Positions 52,857-61,474 of a stretch of DNA of 64,000 nucleotides are shown piece by piece; the stretch's first letter is position 1, and each line of letters starts with the position of its first letter. Below the pieces are notes generated by a model. The model made no database searches, was not told the origin of the DNA, and saw only the letters and a program-made list of their open reading frames with translations. A program made the translations under genes and the position numbers. The DNA is from Streptomyces sp. NBC_01142. GTDB lineage: Bacteria; Actinomycetota; Actinomycetes; Streptomycetales; Streptomycetaceae. Where the stretch lies: NCBI RefSeq assembly GCF_026341125.1, contig NZ_JAPEOR010000001.1, forward strand, positions 992,001-1,056,000. Direction: 5' to 3'.

Positions 52857-54329
52857 GTGAGGGCCATACCGAGAGCGGCACGTGCGTACATTCTGGTCGC
52901 CGTGTTCTGCGCCGCGGTGTGCGCGTTGCCGGCGTTGCCGGTGCCGGCCGCGTGGAAGCCGTGGGCGGGGACCGCCGGGGGTGCCGGGGTGCCGTGGAGC
53001 GCCGTGCTGCTGCTCGCCGGCCTGTACGCCGTGTGCGAGATGCCCGCCCGTTGCCGCTATCTCGGCGGCTCCGTGCCGGTAGGTGCCGGATCGTTCCTCC
53101 CTGTAGTGCTCGCCGCCGCCTTTCTGCTGCCGCCCGCCGCGGCCGCGCTCGTCGCCGTGCCCGGCGCGCTGGTGGGACGGGTGGACCAGCGGCCCGCGGG
53201 GGTGCGGCGGGTCTGGCGCGCGGCACAGCTGGCGCTCGCCACCTGGGGCGCGGGGCAGGTGTATCTGCTGCTGGACGGGGCGCGTGCACTGCGGGCCCCC
53301 GACTTTCCGTATGCGCTGCTGCCGGCCGTCGGTGGTGCGCTCGGCTTCTGCCTGGTGCTGACCGCGCTCGACGGCGGCATCCTCGCCACCGCGGAACGGC
53401 TCCCCGTACGGACCGCCTGGCGCGGGCTGCTGCTGCGCTCCCTGGCGCCGCACTGTGTGCACGGGCTCGCCGGACTGATGATGGCGGTGCTGTGGCGCAG
53501 CCCGTACGGGCCGTTGTCCGCGCTCTTCGTCCTGCTGCCGATGTACGTCTCCTGCTGGATCTTCGCCCAGTACCACCGGGAGCGCGCGGCCCATCAGGCC
53601 ACGATCCGGGCGCTGGTGCAGGCCGTCGACCTCAAGGACAAGTACACCCGCGGGCACAGCGAGCGGGTGGGGCGGGCGTCCGTGCTGATCGCACGCGAAC
53701 TGAGCATGGACGAGGGGCGTCTCGAACTGCTCCGGTTCGCCGGGATCCTCCATGACGTGGGAAAGCTGGGGGTGCCGACGCGGGTGCTGCGCAAGGACGG
53801 GCCGCTGACACCGGACGAGCGGCGGGTGATCGAGCTGCATCCGGAGTACGGGCACGAGATGGTGCGCGGCATCGGGTTCCTGGGGGAGGCGCGGGCGGCG
53901 ATCCTGCACCATCACGAGCGGCTGGACGGGAGCGGGTATCCGTACGGGCTCGTGGGGTGCCAGATCCCGGAGTTCGCGCGGGTGGTGGCGGTGGCGGACG
54001 CGTTCGACGCGATGACCTCGACCAGGTGCTACCGGCGGGCGCGGCCGGTGGAAGTGGCGCTGGAGGAGCTGAAGCGGTGCGCGGGGACGCAGTTCGACCC
54101 GCAGATGGTACGGGCGCTGGCGCGGGCGCTGGATCGGCACGGATGGGAGACGGCGGTGACGTCGGACGAGCCGGTGGGGGTGGGGGCGGCGCTGCGGCCG
54201 GAGGGGCTGGACCTGCGGCCGGAGGGACTGGACCTGCGAGGAAACGTCCCGCCGTGGCCGGAGCCGGAGTCGGGGCCCGCGAGGACGTCGGTTCGCGGGA
54301 CGGGTGACGCGGTGGGCGGGGCGGGGTGA
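52857..54329 (+). CDS. Membrane HD-GYP domain phosphodiesterase
   Basis: 490 residues from a GTG. The N-terminal half has about six membrane helices. The HD-GYP domain (about 250-420) is complete: RGHSERVG, ILHDVGKLGVP, LHPEYGHEMV, ILHHHERLDGSGYPYGL and VVAVADAFDAMTS. HD-GYP enzymes hydrolyse cyclic di-GMP, which in Streptomyces governs the switch from growth to sporulation through BldD. The equivalent gene follows rsrA in S. coelicolor (recalled SCO5218). The tail has a 21-bp duplication encoding RPEGLDL twice. Confidence 0.92.
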   Translation: MRAIPRAARAYILVAVFCAAVCALPALPVPAAWKPWAGTAGGAGVPWSAVLLLAGLYAVCEMPARCRYLGGSVPVGAGSFLPVVLAAAFLLPPAAAALVAVPGALVGRVDQRPAGVRRVWRAAQLALATWGAGQVYLLLDGARALRAPDFPYALLPAVGGALGFCLVLTALDGGILATAERLPVRTAWRGLLLRSLAPHCVHGLAGLMMAVLWRSPYGPLSALFVLLPMYVSCWIFAQYHRERAAHQATIRALVQAVDLKDKYTRGHSERVGRASVLIARELSMDEGRLELLRFAGILHDVGKLGVPTRVLRKDGPLTPDERRVIELHPEYGHEMVRGIGFLGEARAAILHHHERLDGSGYPYGLVGCQIPEFARVVAVADAFDAMTSTRCYRRARPVEVALEELKRCAGTQFDPQMVRALARALDRHGWETAVTSDEPVGVGAALRPEGLDLRPEGLDLRGNVPPWPEPESGPARTSVRGTGDAVGGAG

Positions 54330-54684
54330 GGGCCGGCCCCAGGGGCGCGGGCGGGGACGCCTCCCTCACCCCGCCCCTTCCCGGAACTGAGGGTGAGACC
54401 CCGGCCTCCCGGCCCCTGGCCTCCGGGCCCTTGCCCTCCCGGCCCCTGCCCCGTGCGGCAGCTTCGCGCCGTGGGGCTGCGCCCGCGTACCCGGCGGGAT
54501 GCCACTCCGGCTTCGACCGGCCGGCCACGACCGAGGCCGTCTCACGTCCCGGCCGGGGCGGACTCCCCGCGGGCGGGGCTTCGGGCCCCGCAGTCCACCG
54601 GTGTGCCCTGCCCGTCGGCTCCGCGGGCAGCAGCGGTTCCGGTCGCCGCCCGCGGAGCCGGGCGGCGGAAGCGGGTGGGGGGTG
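54318..54684. other. Non-coding gap with stem-loop and dispersed-element copy
   Basis: A perfect 15-bp inverted repeat GGGGCGGGGTGAGGG (54318-54332) / CCCTCACCCCGCCCC (54363-54377) spans the HD-GYP stop and probably terminates it. Its right arm is part of a copy of the dispersed element (core 54370-54383), followed by C-rich CCTCCCGGCCCC repeats to about 54450 and the word GGCAGCTTCGCGCC (about 54457), which also occurs in the array at 34738-35145. No gene seen before 54685. Confidence 0.65.
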
Positions 54685-55983
54685 ATGCGCCGGGGTGGCG
54701 GCGGCAGTGGCCGCAGTGGTGTTGTCGGGGTTGTGTACGTTGCTGCCGCGTTGCTCACCGGCGTTGGGCTCACCCGGACGCTGTGGGCGGGCGTCGATCA
54801 GCCCGGGAACGCGCTCGCCTTCGGGGCATTCATCGTCGTCGGGGAGATTGCGCGGTGGGGCGCCCTGCCCGGGGTGGGGGCACCTCCCATGCTCGAAGAG
54901 CCATGGGGGAGGGAGCCCGCGCCGCTCGGGGCCGCCGGGGCGCTTGCGTACGCGTTGCTCGGGGAGTGCGCCGGGCAGGCCACCACCCATGGAGTCCTTC
55001 AGGTCGTCGCCGTCGTAGTCGCGGCCGCGCTCGCCGGAGCCGTGCCGCACGTGGCGCGCGGGAGCGGGCCCGCGCTCGATCATGTGGCGCGGCGGGTGCT
55101 GACCGTCGGGTTCGCCGCCGTGTGCTTCCAACCGCTGTACAACTCCGGAGAGTTGGAGCGCCGGCTCGGGCACGGGGCGTACTTCGCCGTCTTTCTCCTG
55201 GTGCTGCTCCTGCTGACCGCCCTCTGCGACGCCGTCCTCGCCGCCGCGATGCTCCGCGCCCGCACCGGCTATCCGTACGGACCCCTCCTCCGCGACGAGC
55301 TCAGGGCCCTCCTCGGCATCGGCTCCGTGGTCTGCGCCACCGGAGCGGTGATGGCCCTCGCCGTCGCCGTCGCCGGACTGTGGGCGCTGCCCGTCTTCTG
55401 TGTGCCCCTGCTCCTCACCCAGCTGTCCTTCCGGCGGTACGCCGCGGTCAGGACCACCTACCGGCAGACCATCGCCTCCCTCGCCCGGGCCACCGAGATC
55501 GCCGGATACACCCAGCCCGGCCACGCCCGCCGGGTCGCCGCCCTGAGCACCGCCGTCGGGCGCGAGCTGGGGCTCTCCGGGCCCGATCTGACCGTTCTGG
55601 AGTACGCGGCCCTGATGCACGACATCGGACAGCTGTCGCTGGTGGATCCGGTTCCGGACGGGGCCACCGCCCCCCTGCCCGTCGCCGAGCAGCGCCGGAT
55701 CGCACTTCTGGGGGGTGCTGTGGTACGCCAGACCGGTGTTCCCGCCGCTGTGGCCGTCGTCGTGGAGCTGCAGGCCGACCCGTACCGGGAACAGCCGCTG
55801 CCCGCCCGGATCGTCCGGGTCGTCAACGCGTACGACGATCTTGCGGGCGACAGTGCGGGAGGGGCGCTCACCGCACTGGAGCAACTGCGGCTCGGCACCG
55901 GGCGCGACTACCAGCCCGAGGTCGTCGAATCCCTTGCCAGAGTCCTCGCCCGGGGCGGTCTGGCCCCCTCCTCACCTGCGTAA
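54685..55983 (+). CDS. Membrane protein with degenerate HD-GYP-like domain
   Basis: 432 residues from the ATG at 54685 (a GTG at 54682 is adjacent). About seven membrane helices, then an HD domain: IAGYTQPGHARRVAAL and ALMHDIGQLSLVDP keep the His and HD pair. The segment matching HHERLDGSGYP in the upstream paralogue reads VVELQADPYREQPLP, so the later His ligands and GYP are lost. It probably cannot hydrolyse cyclic di-GMP but may bind or partner the active protein. Paralogue of the gene before it. Confidence 0.85.
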   Translation: MRRGGGGSGRSGVVGVVYVAAALLTGVGLTRTLWAGVDQPGNALAFGAFIVVGEIARWGALPGVGAPPMLEEPWGREPAPLGAAGALAYALLGECAGQATTHGVLQVVAVVVAAALAGAVPHVARGSGPALDHVARRVLTVGFAAVCFQPLYNSGELERRLGHGAYFAVFLLVLLLLTALCDAVLAAAMLRARTGYPYGPLLRDELRALLGIGSVVCATGAVMALAVAVAGLWALPVFCVPLLLTQLSFRRYAAVRTTYRQTIASLARATEIAGYTQPGHARRVAALSTAVGRELGLSGPDLTVLEYAALMHDIGQLSLVDPVPDGATAPLPVAEQRRIALLGGAVVRQTGVPAAVAVVVELQADPYREQPLPARIVRVVNAYDDLAGDSAGGALTALEQLRLGTGRDYQPEVVESLARVLARGGLAPSSPA

Positions 55984-56095
55984 CCCATGGGTAATGAGCG
56001 AGCCTGCGACCGGGCATGGTTGGATGCGAAGAAGAGGGTGTCCGAAGAAGAGGGTGTCCGGGGGCAGTGACCCGAGCGACCGGCAGGCGGGAATC

Positions 56096-57076
56096 GTGAG
56101 GATCTTCGGGAAGGTACGGCATCGGCCCTCCGCCTCGTGGCGGCAGGCCACCGACCGCGCGTTCACGCTGATCGGCGACGGCCGGTACGAGGACGCGGGC
56201 GCGTTGCTGACACGAGCGGCGGACCTTGAGCCCTGGCTCTCCGAGTCCTGGTTCAATCTGGCGCTGCTGCACAAGTTCCGGCACGACTGGGAGCAGGCGC
56301 GCGCCGCCGGCCTGCGCGCCGTCGCGCTGCTGGACAAGGAGTCGGGCGCGCCCGACTGGTGGAACGTCGGGATCGCCGCCACCGCCCTCCAGGACTGGCC
56401 ACTGGCCCGTCGGGCCTGGCAGGCGTACGGACTCAAGGTGCCGGGCGCGGCCGCCGCGGACGGCGAGCCGGTCGGTATGGAGCTGGGCAGCGCGGCCGTC
56501 CGCCTCTCGCCCGAGGGCGAGGCCGAGGTGGTGTGGGGCCGCAGGCTCGATCCGGCACGGATAGAAGTGCTGTCGATCCCGCTGCCGTCCTCCGGGCGGC
56601 GCTGGGGGGAGGTTGTGCTCCACGACGGCGTGCCCCACGGAGAGCGCACCACCACCGCAGGCCCGTCGTACCCCGTCTTCGACGAGATCGAGCTCTGGGC
56701 GCCCTCTCCCGTACCCACCTGGGTGGTCCTTCTGGAGGCCACGACCGAAGCCGACCGGGACGCCCTGGAGCAGCTCGCCTCCGATGCCGGATTCGCCGCC
56801 GAGGACTGGTCCTCGTCCGTGCGGCTGCTGTGCCGGGCCTGTTCGGAGAGCCGGATGCCGAGTGCCGAGGGCGAGGGCGAGCACCTCGACCCGCACGATC
56901 ACAGCGAGCCGGGCCACCCGGGTCCGCTGGGCCACCGCACGGCCGGCGAGCTGTGGTCACCCGAGCGCGAGTGCGGGATCGCTGCGCCCGCCGGGCTCGT
57001 ACGAGGCCTGCTGGACGGCTGGGTCGCCGACAGCCCGGATACCCGCGAGTGGCGGGATCTCGAGGAAGTCTGCTGA
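56096..57076 (+). CDS. TPR-containing conserved hypothetical protein
   Basis: 326 residues from the GTG at 56096 ([20 protein letters not shown]). A short TPR-like segment (about 15-105: [40 protein letters not shown]) is followed by a domain with [20 protein letters not shown] and an acidic His-rich stretch ([16 protein letters not shown]). No known function. Conserved-looking codon use; the start is supported by high third-position GC only from here. Confidence 0.72.
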   Translation: MRIFGKVRHRPSASWRQATDRAFTLIGDGRYEDAGALLTRAADLEPWLSESWFNLALLHKFRHDWEQARAAGLRAVALLDKESGAPDWWNVGIAATALQDWPLARRAWQAYGLKVPGAAAADGEPVGMELGSAAVRLSPEGEAEVVWGRRLDPARIEVLSIPLPSSGRRWGEVVLHDGVPHGERTTTAGPSYPVFDEIELWAPSPVPTWVVLLEATTEADRDALEQLASDAGFAAEDWSSSVRLLCRACSESRMPSAEGEGEHLDPHDHSEPGHPGPLGHRTAGELWSPERECGIAAPAGLVRGLLDGWVADSPDTREWRDLEEVC

Positions 57077-57138
57077 TCCCTGGCCGTAGGCTGTACGGGC
57101 ACATCGCATCGGGTACTGAGGAAGGCGCAGAAGCGGAC

Positions 57139-57768
57139 ATGGCGCAGCAGGAGACGGACCAGCAGGTCAACGATGGTTTCGTCGTGGACACGGAGGACTG
57201 CGAGGAGCGCGAGCTCGCTTACCGCGAGCGCGGCACGTCCCGTCCGATCACGGTCGTCGGCAATCCGGTGCTCCACAAGGAGTGCAAGGACGTCACCGAG
57301 TTCGACGACAAGCTCGCCGCGCTCATCGACGACATGTTCGCCAGCCAGCGGACGGCGGAGGGTGTGGGCCTGGCCGCCAACCAGATCGGCGTGGACCGGA
57401 AGGTCTTCGTCTACGACTGCCCGGACGACGACGGCGTACGTCACGTGGGCGTCGTCTGCAACCCGGTGCTCGAGGAGCTGCCGGCCGAGCACCGCGTCCT
57501 GGAAGAGGCCAACGAGGGCTGCCTGTCGGTCCCGACGGCGTACGCGGAGCTGGCGCGCCCCGACTACGCGGTGGTGCGCGGGCAGGACGCCGAGGGCAAC
57601 GAGATCACGGTGCGCGGCACGGGGTACTTCGCCCGCTGCCTGCAGCACGAGACGGACCATCTGTACGGCTACCTGTACATCGACCGGCTCTCGAAGCGGG
57701 ACCGCAAGGACGCGCTGCGGCAGATGGAAGAGGGCACGCCGCGGTACGAGACCGTCCCGAACAGCTGA
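57139..57768 (+). CDS. def: Peptide deformylase
   Basis: 209 residues. All three motifs are present: [17 protein letters not shown] and QHETDHLYG, the metal ligands being Cys and the two His. It removes the N-formyl group from new proteins. It has an N-terminal extension of about 40 residues ([20 protein letters not shown]) relative to short bacterial enzymes. The stop codon falls inside the first of several CAGCTGAGACGTGA repeats (57762, 57781, 57795). Confidence 0.94.
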   Translation: MAQQETDQQVNDGFVVDTEDCEERELAYRERGTSRPITVVGNPVLHKECKDVTEFDDKLAALIDDMFASQRTAEGVGLAANQIGVDRKVFVYDCPDDDGVRHVGVVCNPVLEELPAEHRVLEEANEGCLSVPTAYAELARPDYAVVRGQDAEGNEITVRGTGYFARCLQHETDHLYGYLYIDRLSKRDRKDALRQMEEGTPRYETVPNS

Positions 57769-57814
57769 GACGTGACGTGACAGCTGAGACGTGACAGCTG
57801 AGACGTACGGCTGA

Positions 57815-57850
57815 CGAAGGGCCCCGCTCCGTGGAGAGCGGGGCCCTTCG
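57815..57850 (+). terminator. Terminator after def
   Basis: Perfect 15-bp stem CGAAGGGCCCCGCTC / GAGCGGGGCCCTTCG with a 6-nt loop. Confidence 0.9.
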
Positions 57851-57952
57851 CCGTCATTGGACGGACAAATGACGCCCGGCCGGGCCCTGTTGACGCGCAT
57901 CGGCCGTCCCGTCAGTCTCTGCGGTACACCGCTCCCACGGTATGGAGGCCCG

Positions 57953-58690
57953 ATGTTCCGGCGTACCGCACGACTCCTGCTCTCTATTGTCATGCTCATG
58001 GTGGCATCCTTGGTCGGGGTCGTGGCAACGGCCGGCACCGCCCAGGCGGACGGCTGCTACACCTGGACACGCACGCTCTCCCAGGGCGCATCCGGCGCCG
58101 ATGTCACCCAGCTGCAGATCCGGGTCGCCGGATATCCCGGATCCGGCGGGGTGCTCGCCGTCGACGGTGACTACGGCCCTGCGACCACCGCGGCGGTCAA
58201 GCGGTTCCAGTCGGCGTACGGGCTCGGCGCCGACGGCGTGGCGGGACCCGGCACCTTCACCAAGCTCTACGCGCTCCAGGACGACGACTGCACGCCCGTC
58301 CACTTCAACTACAGCGAGCTCAACGACTGCAACAGCACCTGGGCGGGCGGGGCGGTGAGCGCCGCGACCGCCAAGTCCAACGCGCTGCGCACCATGTGGA
58401 AGCTGGAGGCCCTGCGGCATGCGCTCGGCGACCAGCCCGTCACCGTGACCAGCGGCTTCCGCTCGCACGCCTGCAACGACGCGGTCGGCGGCGCGGCGAG
58501 CAGCCGTCATCTGTACGGTGACGCGGCGGATCTGGGCGCAGGCCCGCACTCCCTGTGCACGCTGGCGCAGCAGGCCCGCAACCACGGGTTCAACGGGATC
58601 CTGGGCCCCGGCTACCCGGGCCACGGCGACCACACGCACGTCGACCACCGCGCGAGCCGCTTCTGGTCCGCGTCGAGTTGCGGCATCTGA
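57953..58690 (+). CDS. Secreted zinc D-Ala-D-Ala carboxypeptidase (M15, S. albus G type)
   Basis: 245 residues from the ATG at 57953 (GGAGG 5 bp upstream). Sec signal peptide cleaved near AQA-DGC. Peptidoglycan-binding domain (about 38-100: GASGADVTQLQIRVAGYPGS, DGDYGPATTAAVKRFQ), then the M15A catalytic domain with zinc ligands in SSRHLYGDAADLG and HGDHTHVDH. Domain order and length match the S. albus G DD-peptidase. It trims pentapeptide stems in peptidoglycan. Confidence 0.94.
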   Translation: MFRRTARLLLSIVMLMVASLVGVVATAGTAQADGCYTWTRTLSQGASGADVTQLQIRVAGYPGSGGVLAVDGDYGPATTAAVKRFQSAYGLGADGVAGPGTFTKLYALQDDDCTPVHFNYSELNDCNSTWAGGAVSAATAKSNALRTMWKLEALRHALGDQPVTVTSGFRSHACNDAVGGAASSRHLYGDAADLGAGPHSLCTLAQQARNHGFNGILGPGYPGHGDHTHVDHRASRFWSASSCGI

Positions 58691-58691
58691 T

Positions 58692-58782
58692 CACGCGACC
58701 CGGTGCGCCGGGCCGCACGGTGCACCGGGCCTCACGGTGCACCGGGCGTACCGGGCCTCACGCGACCCGATGCGCCGGGCCT
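58692..58782. repeat. Short tandem repeats between DD-peptidase and AraC-type gene
   Basis: Imperfect units of about 16-17 bp built on CGGTGCACCGGGCCTCA run from 58692 to 58782 and reach into the 3' end of the AraC-type gene. They can fold as hairpins (GGTGCACC) and may end both convergent transcripts. Confidence 0.55.
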
Positions 58783-59726
58783 CGGAAGGTGCGGCGGTAG
58801 GCGTTCGGGGTGGTGCCGAGCGTACGGAGGAAGTGGTGGCGCAGCCCCGCCGCGTTGCCGAAGCCGGCCAGGCCCGCGATCGCGTCCACCGTGTCGTCGG
58901 TCGTCTCCAGCAACTCCTGTGACAGCAGAACCCGTTGACGCAGCAGCCAGCGGTAGGGAGTCGTGCCCGTCTCCTGCTGGAAGCGGCGGGCGAAGGTGCG
59001 CGGCGACATATGGGCCCGGGTGGCGAGCTGTTCGACGGTCATCTCCTCGTCCAGGTGACGCGCCATCCAGGACAGCACGTCGCCGACCGTGTCGCACTGG
59101 GTGCGCGGCAGAGGGCGCTCGATGTACTGCGCCTGGCCCCCGTCGCGGTGTGGCGGCACCACCATCCGGCGGGCGACGTTGTTGGCGACCTCGGGGCCGT
59201 GCTCCTGGCGTACGACATGCAGGCAGGCGTCGATCCCCGCCGCAGTGCCGGCCGCGGTGATCACCGGCCCTTCGTCGACGTACAGCACATCGGGGTCGAC
59301 GAGGGCCCGCGGATGGCGGCGGGCCAGCTCTCCGGTATGCCGCCAGTGGGTGGTGCAGCGGCGGCCGTCGAGCAGTCCCGCGGCGCCCAGCACGAACGCG
59401 CCGGTGCAGACGCTGAGCACCCGGGCGCCGCGGTCCACGGCGTCGCGCAGGGCGGTCAGCAGCTCCTCCGGGTACTCACGGCTCTCGTGCAGACCGCCGG
59501 TGGGGATGGTGATGAGGTCGGCCTGCGCGAGCTGTTCGAGTCCGTACGGGGTGCTGATGGTGAACCCGGCGTGCGTGCGCAGGGTGGGGCCGTCGACGGA
59601 GACGGCCGTGAAGTCGTAGACAGGCAGTCCGACGTCCCCGCGGTCGAGGCCGAACACCTCGCAGACGACGCCGAGCTCGAAGGGGTGCACTCCGTCCAGC
59701 AGGACGGCAGCCACGTTTTTCAGCAT
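58758..59726 (-). CDS. GlxA-type AraC regulator with DJ-1/PfpI domain
   Basis: 322 residues from the ATG at 59726. The N-terminal DJ-1/PfpI-like domain (VAAVLLDGVHPFELGVVCEV) has nucleophile-elbow Cys in VLSVCTGAFVLGAAGLLDGR; the C-terminal AraC domain has two HTH motifs (TVEQLATRAHMSPRTFARRF, VDAIAGLAGFGNAAGLRHHF). Ligand unknown. It is on the same strand as, and about 730 bp beyond, nrdB; S. coelicolor nrdAB is followed by an AraC-like gene nrdS, but whether this is nrdS is uncertain. Confidence 0.87.
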   Translation of the reverse strand: MLKNVAAVLLDGVHPFELGVVCEVFGLDRGDVGLPVYDFTAVSVDGPTLRTHAGFTISTPYGLEQLAQADLITIPTGGLHESREYPEELLTALRDAVDRGARVLSVCTGAFVLGAAGLLDGRRCTTHWRHTGELARRHPRALVDPDVLYVDEGPVITAAGTAAGIDACLHVVRQEHGPEVANNVARRMVVPPHRDGGQAQYIERPLPRTQCDTVGDVLSWMARHLDEEMTVEQLATRAHMSPRTFARRFQQETGTTPYRWLLRQRVLLSQELLETTDDTVDAIAGLAGFGNAAGLRHHFLRTLGTTPNAYRRTFRGPAHRVA

Positions 59727-59735
59727 GCAACCAGT

Positions 59736-59772
59736 GTGGCAGTAATTCGATGGTTGATGACAGTCCTGCCAC
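59736..59772. promoter_or_regulatory. Inverted repeat upstream of AraC-type gene
   Basis: GTGGCAG (59736-59742) and CTGCCAC (59766-59772) face each other across an AT-richer 23-bp centre in the divergent region between the regulator and a small membrane gene. Candidate operator. Confidence 0.4.
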
Positions 59773-59808
59773 TGACTTTCCTGGCCCGCGAGGGCGACAG
59801 TGGAGTGC

Positions 59809-60093
59809 ATGAACACATTCCTGGAGTACCTCTTCGTACTGGCCCTTTTCGGGCTTGTCGTCCTTCCGTCGCTGGTCGGGCACGCCAGAGACCGGGCCAT
59901 CGACCGCCAGCTGCGTCAGGCGGCGCGCCGCCCCGCGACGGGAACGCGGGCGGACACGAAGGAGTGGACCAGCCCGGCGCAGACTGCGCCCACCGCATAC
60001 CAGAGCAGGTCGGGCGCATTGAAGGTGGAGCCCAGCACGAGCCGGGCGAGCGGGTTCCGCGCGGCCAGTTCGGCCGGGAACTGCGTGAGCTGA
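59809..60093 (+). CDS. Small membrane protein
   Basis: Up to 94 residues, starting MNTFLEYLFVLALFGLVVLP, one membrane helix followed by HARDRAIDRQLRQAARRP. The first 36 codons show strong coding bias. After 59916 it runs antisense over the DUF2809 gene and the tail is probably unselected. GTGGAG lies 6 bp upstream. No function recognised. Confidence 0.6.
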   Translation: MNTFLEYLFVLALFGLVVLPSLVGHARDRAIDRQLRQAARRPATGTRADTKEWTSPAQTAPTAYQSRSGALKVEPSTSRASGFRAASSAGNCVS

Positions 60094-60320
60094 AGCAGCT
60101 CGACGGCGCAACTGAACGCCAGAGCTGTCGCGGCGGCCGCCAGAGGCTTCACCCGGGGAGCGATCAGCACCACCAGGGTGTGGACGAGCACGGTGTAGAG
60201 CGCGTCCCCCGCGTACTTGGCGGCCTCGCCCGTCGCCGCACCCCTGATTCCCAGCCCCGCGGCCACGGTCAGTACCGCAGCCGCACACGCCACCAGGCGC
60301 GTACGCGCAAGAACACCCAT
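59916..60320 (-). CDS. DUF2809 (VanZ-like) membrane protein
   Basis: 134 residues from the ATG at 60320; four membrane helices. The family segment ALYTVLVHTLVVLIAPRVKP, AVELLQLTQFPAELAAR and LVLGSTFNAPDLLWYAVGA is clear. Function unknown. Its 3' end overlaps the opposite-strand small membrane ORF. Confidence 0.82.
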   Translation of the reverse strand: MGVLARTRLVACAAAVLTVAAGLGIRGAATGEAAKYAGDALYTVLVHTLVVLIAPRVKPLAAAATALAFSCAVELLQLTQFPAELAARNPLARLVLGSTFNAPDLLWYAVGAVCAGLVHSFVSARVPVAGRRAA

Positions 60321-60360
60321 GCCAGGCACCCTATGCAGGCCGTACGCACCCGGTGGCGCG

Positions 60361-60442
60361 CCCCCCGTTCCCCCGTTCCCCCGTTCCCCCGGTTCCCCGT
60401 TCCCCCGGTTCCCCGTTCCCCCGGTTCCCCGTTCCCCCGGTT
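60361..60442. repeat. GTTCCCC microsatellite-like tract
   Basis: Repeats of GTTCCCCC and of CCCCGGTTCCCCGTTC (about 15 bp) fill the gap between nrdB and the DUF2809 gene. Simple-sequence tract downstream of the nrd operon. Confidence 0.85.
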
Positions 60443-60460
60443 CTCCGGAATCCCGGAGGT

Positions 60461-61474
60461 CTAGAAGTCGTCGTCGAAGCCGACCGAACCCTCGACCGCC
60501 ACCTGGTAGGCGGAGGGGCGGCGCTCGAAGAAGTTGGTCAGCTCCTGGACGCCCTGCAGCTCCATGAAGGAGAACGGGTTCTCCGAGCCGTACACCGGAG
60601 CGAAGCCCAGCCGCGTCAGCCGCTGGTCGGCGACGCACTGGAGGTACTCGCGCATCGACTCGGTGTTCATGCCCGGCAGGCCGTCACCGCACAGGTCGCG
60701 GCCGAACTGCAGCTCCGCCTCGACGGCCTCCTTCAGCATGTCGGTGACCTGCTGCTGGAGCGCGTCGTCGAAGAGCTCCGGCTCCTCCTTGCGGACCGTG
60801 TCCACGACCTCGAAGGCGAAGTTCATGTGCATGGTCTCGTCGCGGAACACCCAGTTGGTGCCGGTGGCCAGGCCGTGCAGCAGGCCGCGCGAGCGGAACC
60901 AGTAGACGTACGCGAAGGCGCCGTAGAAGAACAGCCCCTCGATGCAGGCCGCGAAGCAGATCAGATTCAGCAGGAAGCGGCGGCGGTCGGCCTTCGTCTC
61001 CAGCCGGTCGATCTTCTCGACCGAGTCCATCCACTTGAAGCAGAACTGGGCCTTCTCGCGGATCGATGGGATCTCCTCGACCGCGTCGAAGGCGGCCGCC
61101 CGGTCGTCCGGGTCGGGGAGGTAGGTGTCCAGCAGCGTCAAGTAGAACTGGACGTGCACGGCCTCCTCGAACAGCTGGCGCGAGAGATACAGCCGCGCCT
61201 CGGGGGAGTTGATGTGCTTGTAGAGGGTGAGCACCAGGTTGTTGGAGACGATCGAGTCGCCCGTCGCGAAGAACGCTACCAGTCGCCCGATCATGTGCTG
61301 CTCACCGGGGCTGAGCTTGGAGAGGTCGGTCACGTCGGAGTGGAGGTCGACCTCCTCCACCGTCCAGGTGTTCTTGATCGCGTCGCGGTAGCGCTCGTAG
61401 AAGTCCGGGTAGCGCATCGGACGCAGGGTCAGTTCGAAGCCCGGGTCGAGAAGGTTCTTTTCGGTGGAGCTCAT
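60461..61474 (-). CDS. nrdB: Class Ia ribonucleotide reductase beta subunit
   Basis: 337 residues. Diiron ligands: Asp73 (FFATGDSIVSNN), Glu104 and His107 in EEAVHVQF, Glu in CIEGLFFYGAFAYVYW, and DETMHMNFAF. The radical tyrosine is Tyr111, four residues after His107 as in E. coli Tyr122, so this is a tyrosyl-radical class Ia enzyme. The C-terminal GSVGFDDDF tail is the usual alpha-binding peptide. The start overlaps the nrdA stop (TAATG). Confidence 0.94.
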   Translation of the reverse strand: MSSTEKNLLDPGFELTLRPMRYPDFYERYRDAIKNTWTVEEVDLHSDVTDLSKLSPGEQHMIGRLVAFFATGDSIVSNNLVLTLYKHINSPEARLYLSRQLFEEAVHVQFYLTLLDTYLPDPDDRAAAFDAVEEIPSIREKAQFCFKWMDSVEKIDRLETKADRRRFLLNLICFAACIEGLFFYGAFAYVYWFRSRGLLHGLATGTNWVFRDETMHMNFAFEVVDTVRKEEPELFDDALQQQVTDMLKEAVEAELQFGRDLCGDGLPGMNTESMREYLQCVADQRLTRLGFAPVYGSENPFSFMELQGVQELTNFFERRPSAYQVAVEGSVGFDDDF

